Shown here: positions 1-6,359 of the stretch, piece after piece
How the letters are laid out: each line of letters opens with the position of its first letter
How positions within the stretch are numbered: the stretch's first letter is position 1
Source of the DNA: Clostridiales bacterium
GTDB taxonomy: Bacteria; Bacillota; Clostridia; Lachnospirales; Lachnospiraceae
Length of the DNA stretch: 52,681 nucleotides
Direction: 5' to 3'
Assembly: GCA_012839295.1 (NCBI GenBank)
Contig: DUNO01000019.1
Span: forward strand, 1-52,681
The notes under the pieces: generated by a model
What the model saw: the letters and a program-made list of their open reading frames with translations, nothing else
Databases searched by the model: none
What the model was told of the DNA's origin: nothing
Program-made: the position numbers and the translations under genes

Positions 1-42
1 AAATTATAGAACAGAAATTATAGAACAGAAATTATAGAACAG
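1..42. repeat. 14-base tandem repeat, three copies
   Basis: Three perfect head-to-tail copies of AAATTATAGAACAG begin at base 1, followed by a broken fourth start (AAATATTA). The array is cut by the window edge and may extend upstream. It ends 69 bases before the CoA-transferase start, so it lies in that operon's leader or promoter. Function is unknown. Confidence 0.9.
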
Positions 43-111
43 AAATATTATCTTATGGGAAAGGATTCTTTGCAGCCCGAATTGCACAGAGTAGGAGGAA
101 TGTAGTCAGCA

Positions 112-768
112 ATGAAAAACAAGATAATTTCAGTGGAAGAGGCAATCAGCAAGGTTCATGACGGGGATACCATAATGATCGGTGGATTTATGTCCTGCGG
201 TACGCCTGAAATATTGATGGACGAAATAGTGGGAAAGGGAATCAAGGATTTAACCGTGATTGCCAATGATACCGGTGTTCCGGGAAGGGGAATAGGAAAG
301 CTGATTACAGCCAGGTTAGTAAAGCATCTGATTGCATCCCATATCGGCTTAAACCCGGAGACAGGAGCCCAGATGACGGCGGGAGAGCTGGAGGTGACCT
401 TAGTGCCCCAGGGCTCTTTGGCGGAAATGATCCGTGCCGGTGGGGCAGGCCTTGGCGGCGTGCTTACACCGACGGGTGTTGGGACAGATGTCGAAAAGGG
501 AAAGCAGAAAATCAATTTAAACGGGATTGATTACCTGATCGAGATGCCATTGAAGGCGGATGTGGCGTTAATCAGGGGAAGCATTGTAGATAAAGCAGGC
601 AATGTATATTACAATGCAACCACGAAGAATTTCAACCCGATGATGGCAACTGCGGCAAAAACTGTTATTGTGGCAGCGGAAAAGATTGTTGAAATCGGCG
701 AGCTGGATCCGAATTGTATTATGACACCGGGAATCTTTGTTGACTATATCGTAGGAGGTGAGGTTTAA
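112..768 (+). CDS. atoD: CoA transferase subunit A (AtoD/CtfA-like)
   Basis: This is the alpha subunit of a two-subunit class I CoA transferase of the acetoacetate/butyrate type, a cytoplasmic enzyme that moves CoA between short-chain acyl-CoA and a free acid. The 218 residues match the usual subunit length. The N-terminal TIMIGGFMSCGTPE, then ASHIGLNPETG, LVPQGSLAEMIR and GAGLGGVLTPTGVGT follow the AtoD pattern closely along the whole length. The start is supported by AGGAGG at 93-98; an earlier ATG at 100 hits a stop at once. The stop overlaps the start of the subunit B gene, so the two are translationally coupled. The exact acyl substrate (acetoacetate, butyrate or another) cannot be read from sequence. 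Confidence 0.92.
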   Translation: MKNKIISVEEAISKVHDGDTIMIGGFMSCGTPEILMDEIVGKGIKDLTVIANDTGVPGRGIGKLITARLVKHLIASHIGLNPETGAQMTAGELEVTLVPQGSLAEMIRAGGAGLGGVLTPTGVGTDVEKGKQKINLNGIDYLIEMPLKADVALIRGSIVDKAGNVYYNATTKNFNPMMATAAKTVIVAAEKIVEIGELDPNCIMTPGIFVDYIVGGEV

Positions 769-1430
769 TGGCTAGCGCAAAGGATATTATTGCTTACAGG
801 GCAGCAAAGGAGATTAATGACGGCGACGTAGTTAATCTTGGTATTGGACTTCCGACGTTAGTATCAAACTATCTCCCTAAGGATGTCCACATCATTCTCC
901 AGTCAGAAAACGGAATTCTTGGTATGGGTGAATTATCCGCACCAGGTACGGAAAACAAGGATATTATCAATGCGGGTAACCAGTTTGTAAATGTATTGCC
1001 GGGCGCCTGCTATTTTGACAGCGCCACTTCCTTTGGGATTATCAGGGGAGGACATGTGGATGTAACGATCCTCGGTGCCCTTCAGGTGGATGAGACAGGA
1101 ACCCTTGCAAGCCATATCGTACCTGGCAAGATGGTGCCGGGTATGGGCGGGGCAATGGACCTTGTTGTAGGTGCGAAAAAAGTAATTATTGCAACAACCC
1201 ACACAGCCAAGGGAGAGCCCAAGCTGGTGGAGCGCATCTCACTTCCGGCAACAGCTGTTAATAAGGTGCATATGGTTATTACAGAGCTGGCGGTTATTGA
1301 AATTGATGAACGCGGCTTTGTCCTGAGGGAAATTGCGGAAGGTGTGACCGTAGAAGAGGTTCAGTCCCAGACCGGTGCCCCCCTTGTCATCAGCGAGGAC
1401 CTAAAGGTAATGGCGCCCTTTTTAGGCTAA
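768..1430 (+). CDS. atoA: CoA transferase subunit B (AtoA/CtfB-like)
   Basis: This beta subunit of the same CoA transferase carries the catalytic glutamate that forms the glutamyl-CoA thioester. The motif SENGILGMG is visible with Glu at about residue 47, preceded by GIGLPT and followed by RGGHVDVTILGALQVDE and PGKMVPGMGGAMDLV, all typical of the subunit. At 220 residues it is full length. Its ATG shares one base with the upstream TAA (TAATG), which fixes the start and gives 1:1 coupled translation. No other fermentation gene is adjacent in the window, so the pathway partner (thiolase, butyrate or acetone branch) must lie elsewhere or upstream. The foldback element that follows may end the transcript. 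Confidence 0.93.
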   Translation: MASAKDIIAYRAAKEINDGDVVNLGIGLPTLVSNYLPKDVHIILQSENGILGMGELSAPGTENKDIINAGNQFVNVLPGACYFDSATSFGIIRGGHVDVTILGALQVDETGTLASHIVPGKMVPGMGGAMDLVVGAKKVIIATTHTAKGEPKLVERISLPATAVNKVHMVITELAVIEIDERGFVLREIAEGVTVEEVQSQTGAPLVISEDLKVMAPFLG

Positions 1431-1483
1431 CGCGGCTTGGATCTCATTGTTCAACCTAAAAAGACCCTTGTTATTTAACTTGA

Positions 1484-1590
1484 ACCGACCCCCAAAAGTT
1501 AGACCTAAATGATATGTACCCCCTTTACTGGACAATACCAGTAAAGGGGGTACATATCACCTAAAATCTAACAATTGGAGGTCGGTTTTT
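1484..1590. repeat. Foldback element with IS-like ends, also a likely terminator
   Basis: A nearly continuous inverted repeat. The inner arms, 1511-1531 and 1538-1558, are 21 bases each and perfectly complementary around a 6-base loop. The outer arms start ACCGACCCCCAAAAGTTAGA and end TCTAACAATTGGAGGTCGGT, imperfectly paired. The outer sequence resembles terminal repeats I know from IS3-type elements (inference from memory). There is no transposase, so this looks like a small non-autonomous foldback element. The T-run at 1585-1591 after the stem would also let it terminate the CoA-transferase transcript. Confidence 0.75.
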
Positions 1591-1692
1591 TATGTCACCT
1601 TTTATGGGAAGTTAAAAAGCAACTTCTCATAACTTATAACTTATATTATTAGGAACAAAAAGACGTTCCTTAGGATAACCGGGTAGATGCCC

Positions 1693-2472
1693 TTACTCCT
1701 CGAACCGGACAATTAAGCTCTCGTCGGAGATCTGGAAGGTAAAGGACTCCTTAATAAAGAAGGTCACTTCCTTCTGGTCATGCTCCTGGTAGCCAAGGGT
1801 GAAATCATCACCTAATACCAGCTCAAGGTTTTCATTGTCATGGGGGATTAAAATCGCTCCCTTTATCACTTCTGATGCTATCACTTTTCCAGAAATCATA
1901 TCCTCCAGCGCTTTTACGAGAGGGGTCTGGCTTTCCATTGCCCACAGCTTAGCATATAATTCCTGGGATACAATCAAATCCATATTTCCTGAAGCATAGG
2001 CATTCCTAAGCTTGATAACACCTTCTGCCACACTTTTCTTAATGTCTGAAGCAGTATTTCCCAGCTTTAAGGAGGTATCAGGAACCGTCAGCAGACCTTT
2101 GATATTTCCTTCGGCTAAGCCCTCATACACCACCTGTTCCTCAAAAAGGGCTGCTTTTTTAATGGCTGCTTCCAGGCTGGAGAAATCAATGTTCTTATCG
2201 CCGCGCACCGCATTATCCAGTGCCCACCGGTTAAGCTTAAACTCAATCCGGGTTTCCACAAGGGGTGTAACCTGATAGCTGGCAAAGGACACTCCATCAC
2301 TTTCGGATACCTCCCCCAGTCTTCCGTGGTTGTATACAACATATTCAGAGCCCTTTGGGCCGGATACGTGGACAGCTTTTCTGGCTGTCAGGGTTGAAAT
2401 GAGGACCTCTTTTGCCCTTGCATCAATTTGATCCCATGCATTTTTACTGATTGGAGCCAAATTCCTATACAT
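1693..2472 (-). CDS. enc: Encapsulin shell protein (family 1, linocin M18-like)
   Basis: This is the shell protein of an encapsulin nanocompartment. It has the HK97 capsid fold and self-assembles in the cytoplasm into a hollow icosahedral shell around cargo. The 259 residues are about the usual length for a small T=1 type shell. The N-terminal NLAPISKNAWDQIDARAKEV, TARKAVHVSGPKG, the RIEFKLNRWALDNAVRG segment and the C-terminal LGYQEHDQKEVTFFIKESFTF are characteristic. It lies 13 bases downstream of a ferritin-like cargo gene with a shell-targeting tail, so the pair forms one operon. The shell limits iron access and stores mineralised iron, giving oxidative or iron-stress protection (family knowledge). 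No phage genes are near, which argues against a prophage capsid. Confidence 0.95.
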   Translation of the reverse strand: MYRNLAPISKNAWDQIDARAKEVLISTLTARKAVHVSGPKGSEYVVYNHGRLGEVSESDGVSFASYQVTPLVETRIEFKLNRWALDNAVRGDKNIDFSSLEAAIKKAALFEEQVVYEGLAEGNIKGLLTVPDTSLKLGNTASDIKKSVAEGVIKLRNAYASGNMDLIVSQELYAKLWAMESQTPLVKALEDMISGKVIASEVIKGAILIPHDNENLELVLGDDFTLGYQEHDQKEVTFFIKESFTFQISDESLIVRFEE

Positions 2473-2485
2473 ATGTAATCCCTCC

Positions 2486-2839
2486 TTATTTTAAACTGCC
2501 GATATTAAGGCTTTCGCTGCCTGCTGCGCCTGCTTCCGGAGCATCCGCCTGGCCTTCCACCTCAAGAAGGCTTCCTTCACTGAACAGATAAGTCCTAAGC
2601 TCCTTATCCCAGCCTTCCATATTACGTCTGAGCCATTCCAGGGTCATGCAGGCATGCTCGATTTCTTCATCCCGGTTGTGGGCCATAATCTCCCTCAACT
2701 CCGCATCATTCGTTACATCCACACGCTGCTGGTAAAACATGGTAGCCTCCAGCTCTTCAATTAAAGTCTTAACTGCGCGTGAGATATTTTTAGTTGACTC
2801 ACTCAATGTTGATTCATTTTCTGTCCAATGATCCGCCAT
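2486..2839 (-). CDS. Encapsulated ferritin-like protein (EncFtn cargo)
   Basis: This short ferritin-like cargo protein oxidises Fe(II) inside the encapsulin shell. Two helices are visible. The expected ferroxidase ligands are present as Glu29 in IEELEATMFYQQR and Glu59/His62 in NRDEEIEHA, with the same spacing as the Glu32, Glu62 and His65 that I recall for the Rhodospirillum EncFtn. After a flexible Ala/Gly/Glu-rich linker (about 93-110) the C-terminus ends LNIGSLK, a clear encapsulin targeting peptide. At 117 residues it is the size of EncFtn rather than full ferritin. It is the first gene of the operon and is followed by the shell gene. AAGGAGG precedes the start. Confidence 0.93.
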   Translation of the reverse strand: MADHWTENESTLSESTKNISRAVKTLIEELEATMFYQQRVDVTNDAELREIMAHNRDEEIEHACMTLEWLRRNMEGWDKELRTYLFSEGSLLEVEGQADAPEAGAAGSESLNIGSLK

Positions 2840-2897
2840 AACAATCCTCCTTAAGTTTTTATATTCTAAATTATTAATACTCTAAGTTCTTTTAGAC

Positions 2898-2966
2898 TAT
2901 GATAACATTGTATTACAGCCTTAAAAGTTATAGGTTATGTCTATGGATATAATTATGATAACCATT
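2898..2966. promoter_or_regulatory. Repeated TATGATAAC motif upstream of the encapsulin operon
   Basis: TATGATAACATT at 2898 and TATGATAACCATT at 2954 are direct copies 56 bases apart in the AT-rich region upstream of the cargo gene. The core resembles half of a Fur-type box (TGATAAT), which would fit iron-regulated expression. No full palindrome is present, so this is only a candidate operator. Confidence 0.3.
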
Positions 2967-3121
2967 ACTATTATATATTAATATAACGTGTTATGGATGA
3001 ATTGTCAATGGAATTTCCGTTATCTCCATAATGATTTTGTCTTATTGGGAAATTCCTATAAGTAATGGTGATCTTTATGGAGGAAAAGTAATTCGTTAAG
3101 AAAAGCGCTTTTTCAACTGTA

Positions 3122-4099
3122 TTAGCGTAAAACCTGCATACGATATTCATTTGGGGTAAGATTATATTTTTGTTTGAATATGCGGAAAAAATGGCTGGCG
3201 CTGGTATATCCGCATTCCTCTGCAATATCATATATACTTAGGTCCGAATTTTCCAACAGGTTTAAGGCTTCATTTAAACGGACTTCCTGAATAATTGTAC
3301 TGCAATTTTTTCCTGTATGCTTTTTGATATAAGTAGTAAGATAGTTGGGGTTATAGCCTAAGGCCAGGGCCATTTCCCCTAAGGTCTGGCTCAGGCAGTG
3401 GGTACGGATATAGTTGATAAGCTTTAAGGTATGGTCATCGACCCCATAGTAGCTATAAGAATTAGCCCTCATCAGCTGCGTAAATAGCAGCAGGAGATAT
3501 GCTTCTACGGCAAAGGATTGACGGAATCCGGAGCTGCTGTATTCCTGGATGAGGTCAGAAAGGATTGCCTGCGCATTTAAATTATGCCCAAGGGAAAAGA
3601 ACATATAATTGGTTTTATAGGAGGCTTCATTTCTAAAAAACCTTGAGATGAAATTATCATCCTCATAAAAGCTTTTTAAGGTCTTTTGGAAAACAGCATC
3701 TTTTAGGCATATATTGATAATCAGGGTATCGGGGGAGGTATATTTAATTTCATGGACTGCACATGGATTCAGGATCGCTAAGTCGCCGGTTGACATATAA
3801 AATTTGTTATTGTCAACAATATTTAAAATCCCTCCCTGACATACATAGGTTATTTCAGAGTAATTATGCACATGGGAGGGAAAATCAGAGGATACGTCAT
3901 GGGCCAGTATATAGATGTTTTCGTTTGGGGCAAACTCAGCAGATAATTGGTCAAGGCGGTCTATCCTATAAATATTCTGCGAGATTTTTTGGTTATAACT
4001 AAGTAAGGTGTTAGACAGAACAGTTGAAGTTGAAAATTTGCTTTTTGCTGAGTCGGCAGTGACCGTAACAATGGGATCTAAATTCTTTGTCGGCTTCAT
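3122..4099 (-). CDS. AraC family regulator with cupin-like sensor domain
   Basis: This 325-residue regulator has a C-terminal double helix-turn-helix (about 225-325): LGEMALALGYNPNYLTTYIKKHTG, then IYDIAEECGYTSASHFFRIFKQKYNLTPNEYR. The N-terminal half has a cupin-like segment (HVHNYSEITYVCQGGILNIVDNNKFYMSTGDLAILNPCAVHEI) of the type that binds small molecules such as sugars. It is transcribed away from the HPr-like gene on the opposite strand and lies upstream of, but is not obviously co-transcribed with, the encapsulin operon (282-base gap). Target genes are not evident. The HPr-like gene 134 bases away is the nearest divergent candidate. Confidence 0.88.
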   Translation of the reverse strand: MKPTKNLDPIVTVTADSAKSKFSTSTVLSNTLLSYNQKISQNIYRIDRLDQLSAEFAPNENIYILAHDVSSDFPSHVHNYSEITYVCQGGILNIVDNNKFYMSTGDLAILNPCAVHEIKYTSPDTLIINICLKDAVFQKTLKSFYEDDNFISRFFRNEASYKTNYMFFSLGHNLNAQAILSDLIQEYSSSGFRQSFAVEAYLLLLFTQLMRANSYSYYGVDDHTLKLINYIRTHCLSQTLGEMALALGYNPNYLTTYIKKHTGKNCSTIIQEVRLNEALNLLENSDLSIYDIAEECGYTSASHFFRIFKQKYNLTPNEYRMQVLR

Positions 4100-4232
4100 A
4101 AATTAATCCTCCTGAGAAAATCACATATCTAGATAAGAAAACTAACTGTTAAAAATTATATAAACACTTATAATTATATCATAGATAGAATTTTCTGCAA
4201 TTAGTTCCAAGTATCAGGAGTGTGGTTTTCTA

Positions 4233-4484
4233 ATGTGTAACCGATATGGCCAGGAAAAACTGGTATCTATAAAAATTTTAATTGATTCATATGAAAAAAT
4301 AAATATCTACCTAAATATTGTCAGCCTTATAGAAAATGATGTATTTATGGTATCCGGCGATAGCTGCATAGACGGAAAATCCTTAATGAGCATCTTTCGT
4401 TTGGATATCCTAAAGCCTGTGGTGGTACATAACATTCCTCTGTCTTTTGCGGAGCGATTGAAGGATTTAGCAGCACCATCGTGA
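4233..4484 (+). CDS. HPr-like protein lacking the active-site histidine
   Basis: This 83-residue protein aligns by eye with the PTS phosphocarrier HPr: beta strand SIKILIDSYEKINIYL over the HPr start, then the CIDGKSLMSIFRLDI segment over the Ser46 region (KSIMGVMSLGI in Bacillus). The catalytic His15 of the HARPA motif is replaced by the EKINIY stretch, so it cannot act as a classical phosphocarrier. The serine equivalent of Ser46 remains, which suggests a regulatory role like Crh (inference), although the helix after His15 is also poorly conserved. CAGGAG precedes the ATG. The gene is single, divergent from an AraC regulator and convergent with a chemotaxis receptor 4 bases away. Confidence 0.65.
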   Translation: MCNRYGQEKLVSIKILIDSYEKINIYLNIVSLIENDVFMVSGDSCIDGKSLMSIFRLDILKPVVVHNIPLSFAERLKDLAAPS

Positions 4485-4488
4485 GGCT

Positions 4489-5871
4489 TTATAAGGTAAA
4501 ACGCTTCATGGAATCGGATAATTGGTTTGCCATGCTATTTTGAACCTCCATGGATTTTGAGACATCCTCCATGATTTGGCCGATGTGGGATAGGCTGGTG
4601 TTAATCTCCTCCGAATAGCAGGAGGTTTTCTCCGAGGCATTCACAACAACATTAATTGCTCTGTTAATTTCATCAAGGGAGGAGCTGATTAAAGTGGTGG
4701 AATTATTTATTCCGGAGGAGAGTTTATGTATTAATTGGGCATCCTTTTGATATTGGTCACCGGTTTGGATCATTAATTCATAATCTGACCGTACATCCGT
4801 ATCAATATACCCTAAGATATCCTGGGAGCTTTTGGTCAGGTTATCAAATACCTCCCTTAACTGGACAATCAAATGCTCTACATTGGAAATGGCCTCTGTT
4901 GACTGGACTGCTAACTTTCTGACTTCATCCGCTACGATGGAAAAGCCTTTTCCCTGTTCACCGGCCCTTGCCGCTTCGATGGAAGCATTTAATGCAAGGA
5001 GGTTGGTCTGGGAAGCAATGCCCTTAATTGTATCAGAGAAGATGGTGATATCCTCAACTACTTTTCCGGCCTCAATGGCGTTAAGGATTTTTTCCTGTTT
5101 CTCCTGATAGGTCAGATCAGCCTTTCTTAAAGAATCGGCAACCCGGAGCTTCATTTGGGTTGCCCTTGTCTCCATTTCAGTTGAAGTGTTTAGGGCGGAT
5201 ACTACTTCTTGGGCAAGGGTGTTTTTAGTCTCAACAATTTGCCCGATGTTACTATTTGCACTTTGCGTAGTAAACATGAGCTCGGTGGCATCTTCTGAGA
5301 GCATAGTGGAGGTTGAATAGATTGTAGTAATGCTGCTGGAGGAGTTCTGGGTTGAGGCTAATAATTCGTGGCTGGACTTCGTGATTGTCCCGGAAATAGC
5401 TTCGATATCAGATAATAACTGCTTCATATTAGCATTTGCACGGTCGAGGGACTTACCTAAATGGCTGATCTCATCATTGCCCCGGAACCTTAGCTCATAG
5501 GACAGATCCCCATTACCAAGCCTCTTCGCAAAGGAGAAGACCTTCTTAAGCCGGTTTGAGATAAGGACATTATAAAGTAATGTTATAATCAGCACGGTAA
5601 TGATGAGGTTTAAGCCCGAGGTAACATAGATGCCGATGCTGCCATCGAAAAACTCGGTATTCATACCCACCTGCTCTAAGGCAGAAAAGCTTTTACTTAA
5701 TGCAAAATTTACCCCCTGTCCAATTTTCGCGGTAAAAAGCTGTACAATTACAATTGCTGCAATGAATTTAAATTTAATAGAATTAAAACGGGAGTTTGAC
5801 AATTTCTCCTGTATGGAGCTGAATCTGGAATTGCTTATTTTTTCATAGAGTGAATCTAATAATTTGTCCAT
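4489..5871 (-). CDS. Methyl-accepting chemotaxis protein with minimal external loop
   Basis: This 460-residue chemoreceptor has two membrane helices (about 36-50 and 82-103), with only about 30 residues between them instead of a folded ligand-binding domain. A HAMP linker (about 104-157) and a long coiled signalling domain follow. The receptor hairpin tip [20 protein letters not shown] and [20 protein letters not shown] are intact and would contact CheA and CheW. The N-terminus carries a repeated motif, SNSRFSSI and SNSRFNSI, in the first 32 residues. With no external sensor it may sense membrane state, or a signal through a cytoplasmic partner. The C-terminus lacks a CheR-docking pentapeptide. 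It is a single gene with a short gap to the convergent HPr-like gene. Confidence 0.93.
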   Translation of the reverse strand: MDKLLDSLYEKISNSRFSSIQEKLSNSRFNSIKFKFIAAIVIVQLFTAKIGQGVNFALSKSFSALEQVGMNTEFFDGSIGIYVTSGLNLIITVLIITLLYNVLISNRLKKVFSFAKRLGNGDLSYELRFRGNDEISHLGKSLDRANANMKQLLSDIEAISGTITKSSHELLASTQNSSSSITTIYSTSTMLSEDATELMFTTQSANSNIGQIVETKNTLAQEVVSALNTSTEMETRATQMKLRVADSLRKADLTYQEKQEKILNAIEAGKVVEDITIFSDTIKGIASQTNLLALNASIEAARAGEQGKGFSIVADEVRKLAVQSTEAISNVEHLIVQLREVFDNLTKSSQDILGYIDTDVRSDYELMIQTGDQYQKDAQLIHKLSSGINNSTTLISSSLDEINRAINVVVNASEKTSCYSEEINTSLSHIGQIMEDVSKSMEVQNSMANQLSDSMKRFTL

Positions 5872-6030
5872 GTCCTGTTCCTCCTTGTAGTTTGGTGTTG
5901 TATTGGATAGAATAAGGGAGTAATATTAACTCAATATTAACAAAAGAGACAAAAAGAAATTATTTCTAATTTGTTTGTATGTTTTAACTAAATTTTAATA
6001 TGTTTTTTGTATATTTTATAAAAATTTTAA

Positions 6031-6059
6031 TTGCTTTTCCCAAAGAGATATGATATTAT
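6031..6059 (+). promoter_or_regulatory. Likely sigma-A promoter of the P-type ATPase transcript
   Basis: TTGCTT at 6031-6036 and TATTAT at 6054-6059 are separated by 17 bases. They lie about 110 bases upstream of the riboswitch, which gives a long structured leader of roughly 290 bases before the ATPase start. The surrounding stretch 5872-6060 is very AT-rich and holds no gene. Confidence 0.5.
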
Positions 6060-6159
6060 CTTGTTACAGAAGTAAAAATTAAATATAGGATTCAGAAAGC
6101 GTTTTAACAGCTTTTTTGAATACATAAGTTAAAAGAGGGTTCAAGGAACTCCTTTTAAT

Positions 6160-6260
6160 GAATGGAACCGTGGGGGAGTAGTTCGCGCGAGGAGCGTGGC
6201 TAAGTCAACAACAAGACCTAATCAGTCTGGCTTATCCGGAAAGAACAAGACTCATGTAAA
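6160..6260 (+). promoter_or_regulatory. yybP-ykoY (Mn2+) riboswitch
   Basis: The leader holds the two sequence marks of this riboswitch class: GGGGAGTAG at 6173-6181 at the top of P1, and AACAAGAC at 6244-6251 closing the second leg. The flanking GTGGG and CTCAT can pair (with wobbles) as P1. Between them are helices including GGCTTATCCGGAAAG. The class senses Mn2+ and commonly controls P-type cation ATPases and related exporters, exactly the gene that follows. The 3' strand of P1 is also the first strand of the terminator that follows, so ligand binding should favour read-through (ON switch; inference). Confidence 0.82.
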
Positions 6261-6301
6261 ACTTATTTTATTGTAAAATAGGTTTTATGTGGGTCTTTTT
6301 T
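6249..6301 (+). terminator. Riboswitch-controlled intrinsic terminator
   Basis: The arms at 6249-6270 and 6274-6295 pair over 22 bases using only Watson-Crick and G-U pairs, with a 3-base loop, followed by TTTTTT. The first 8 bases of the 5' arm (GACTCATG) overlap the riboswitch P1 strand, making the two structures mutually exclusive. Confidence 0.9.
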
Positions 6302-6359
6302 AGTGTGGGCAACTTAGACGGTTTCAATCTTAAGACCAAAGGAAAGGAATTATTCGCGC

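Noticed and set aside
1693-2472. Prophage major capsid protein
   Set aside because: The fold is shared with HK97 capsids, but the neighbour is a ferritin-like cargo with a targeting peptide and no phage gene is near, so encapsulin is correct.
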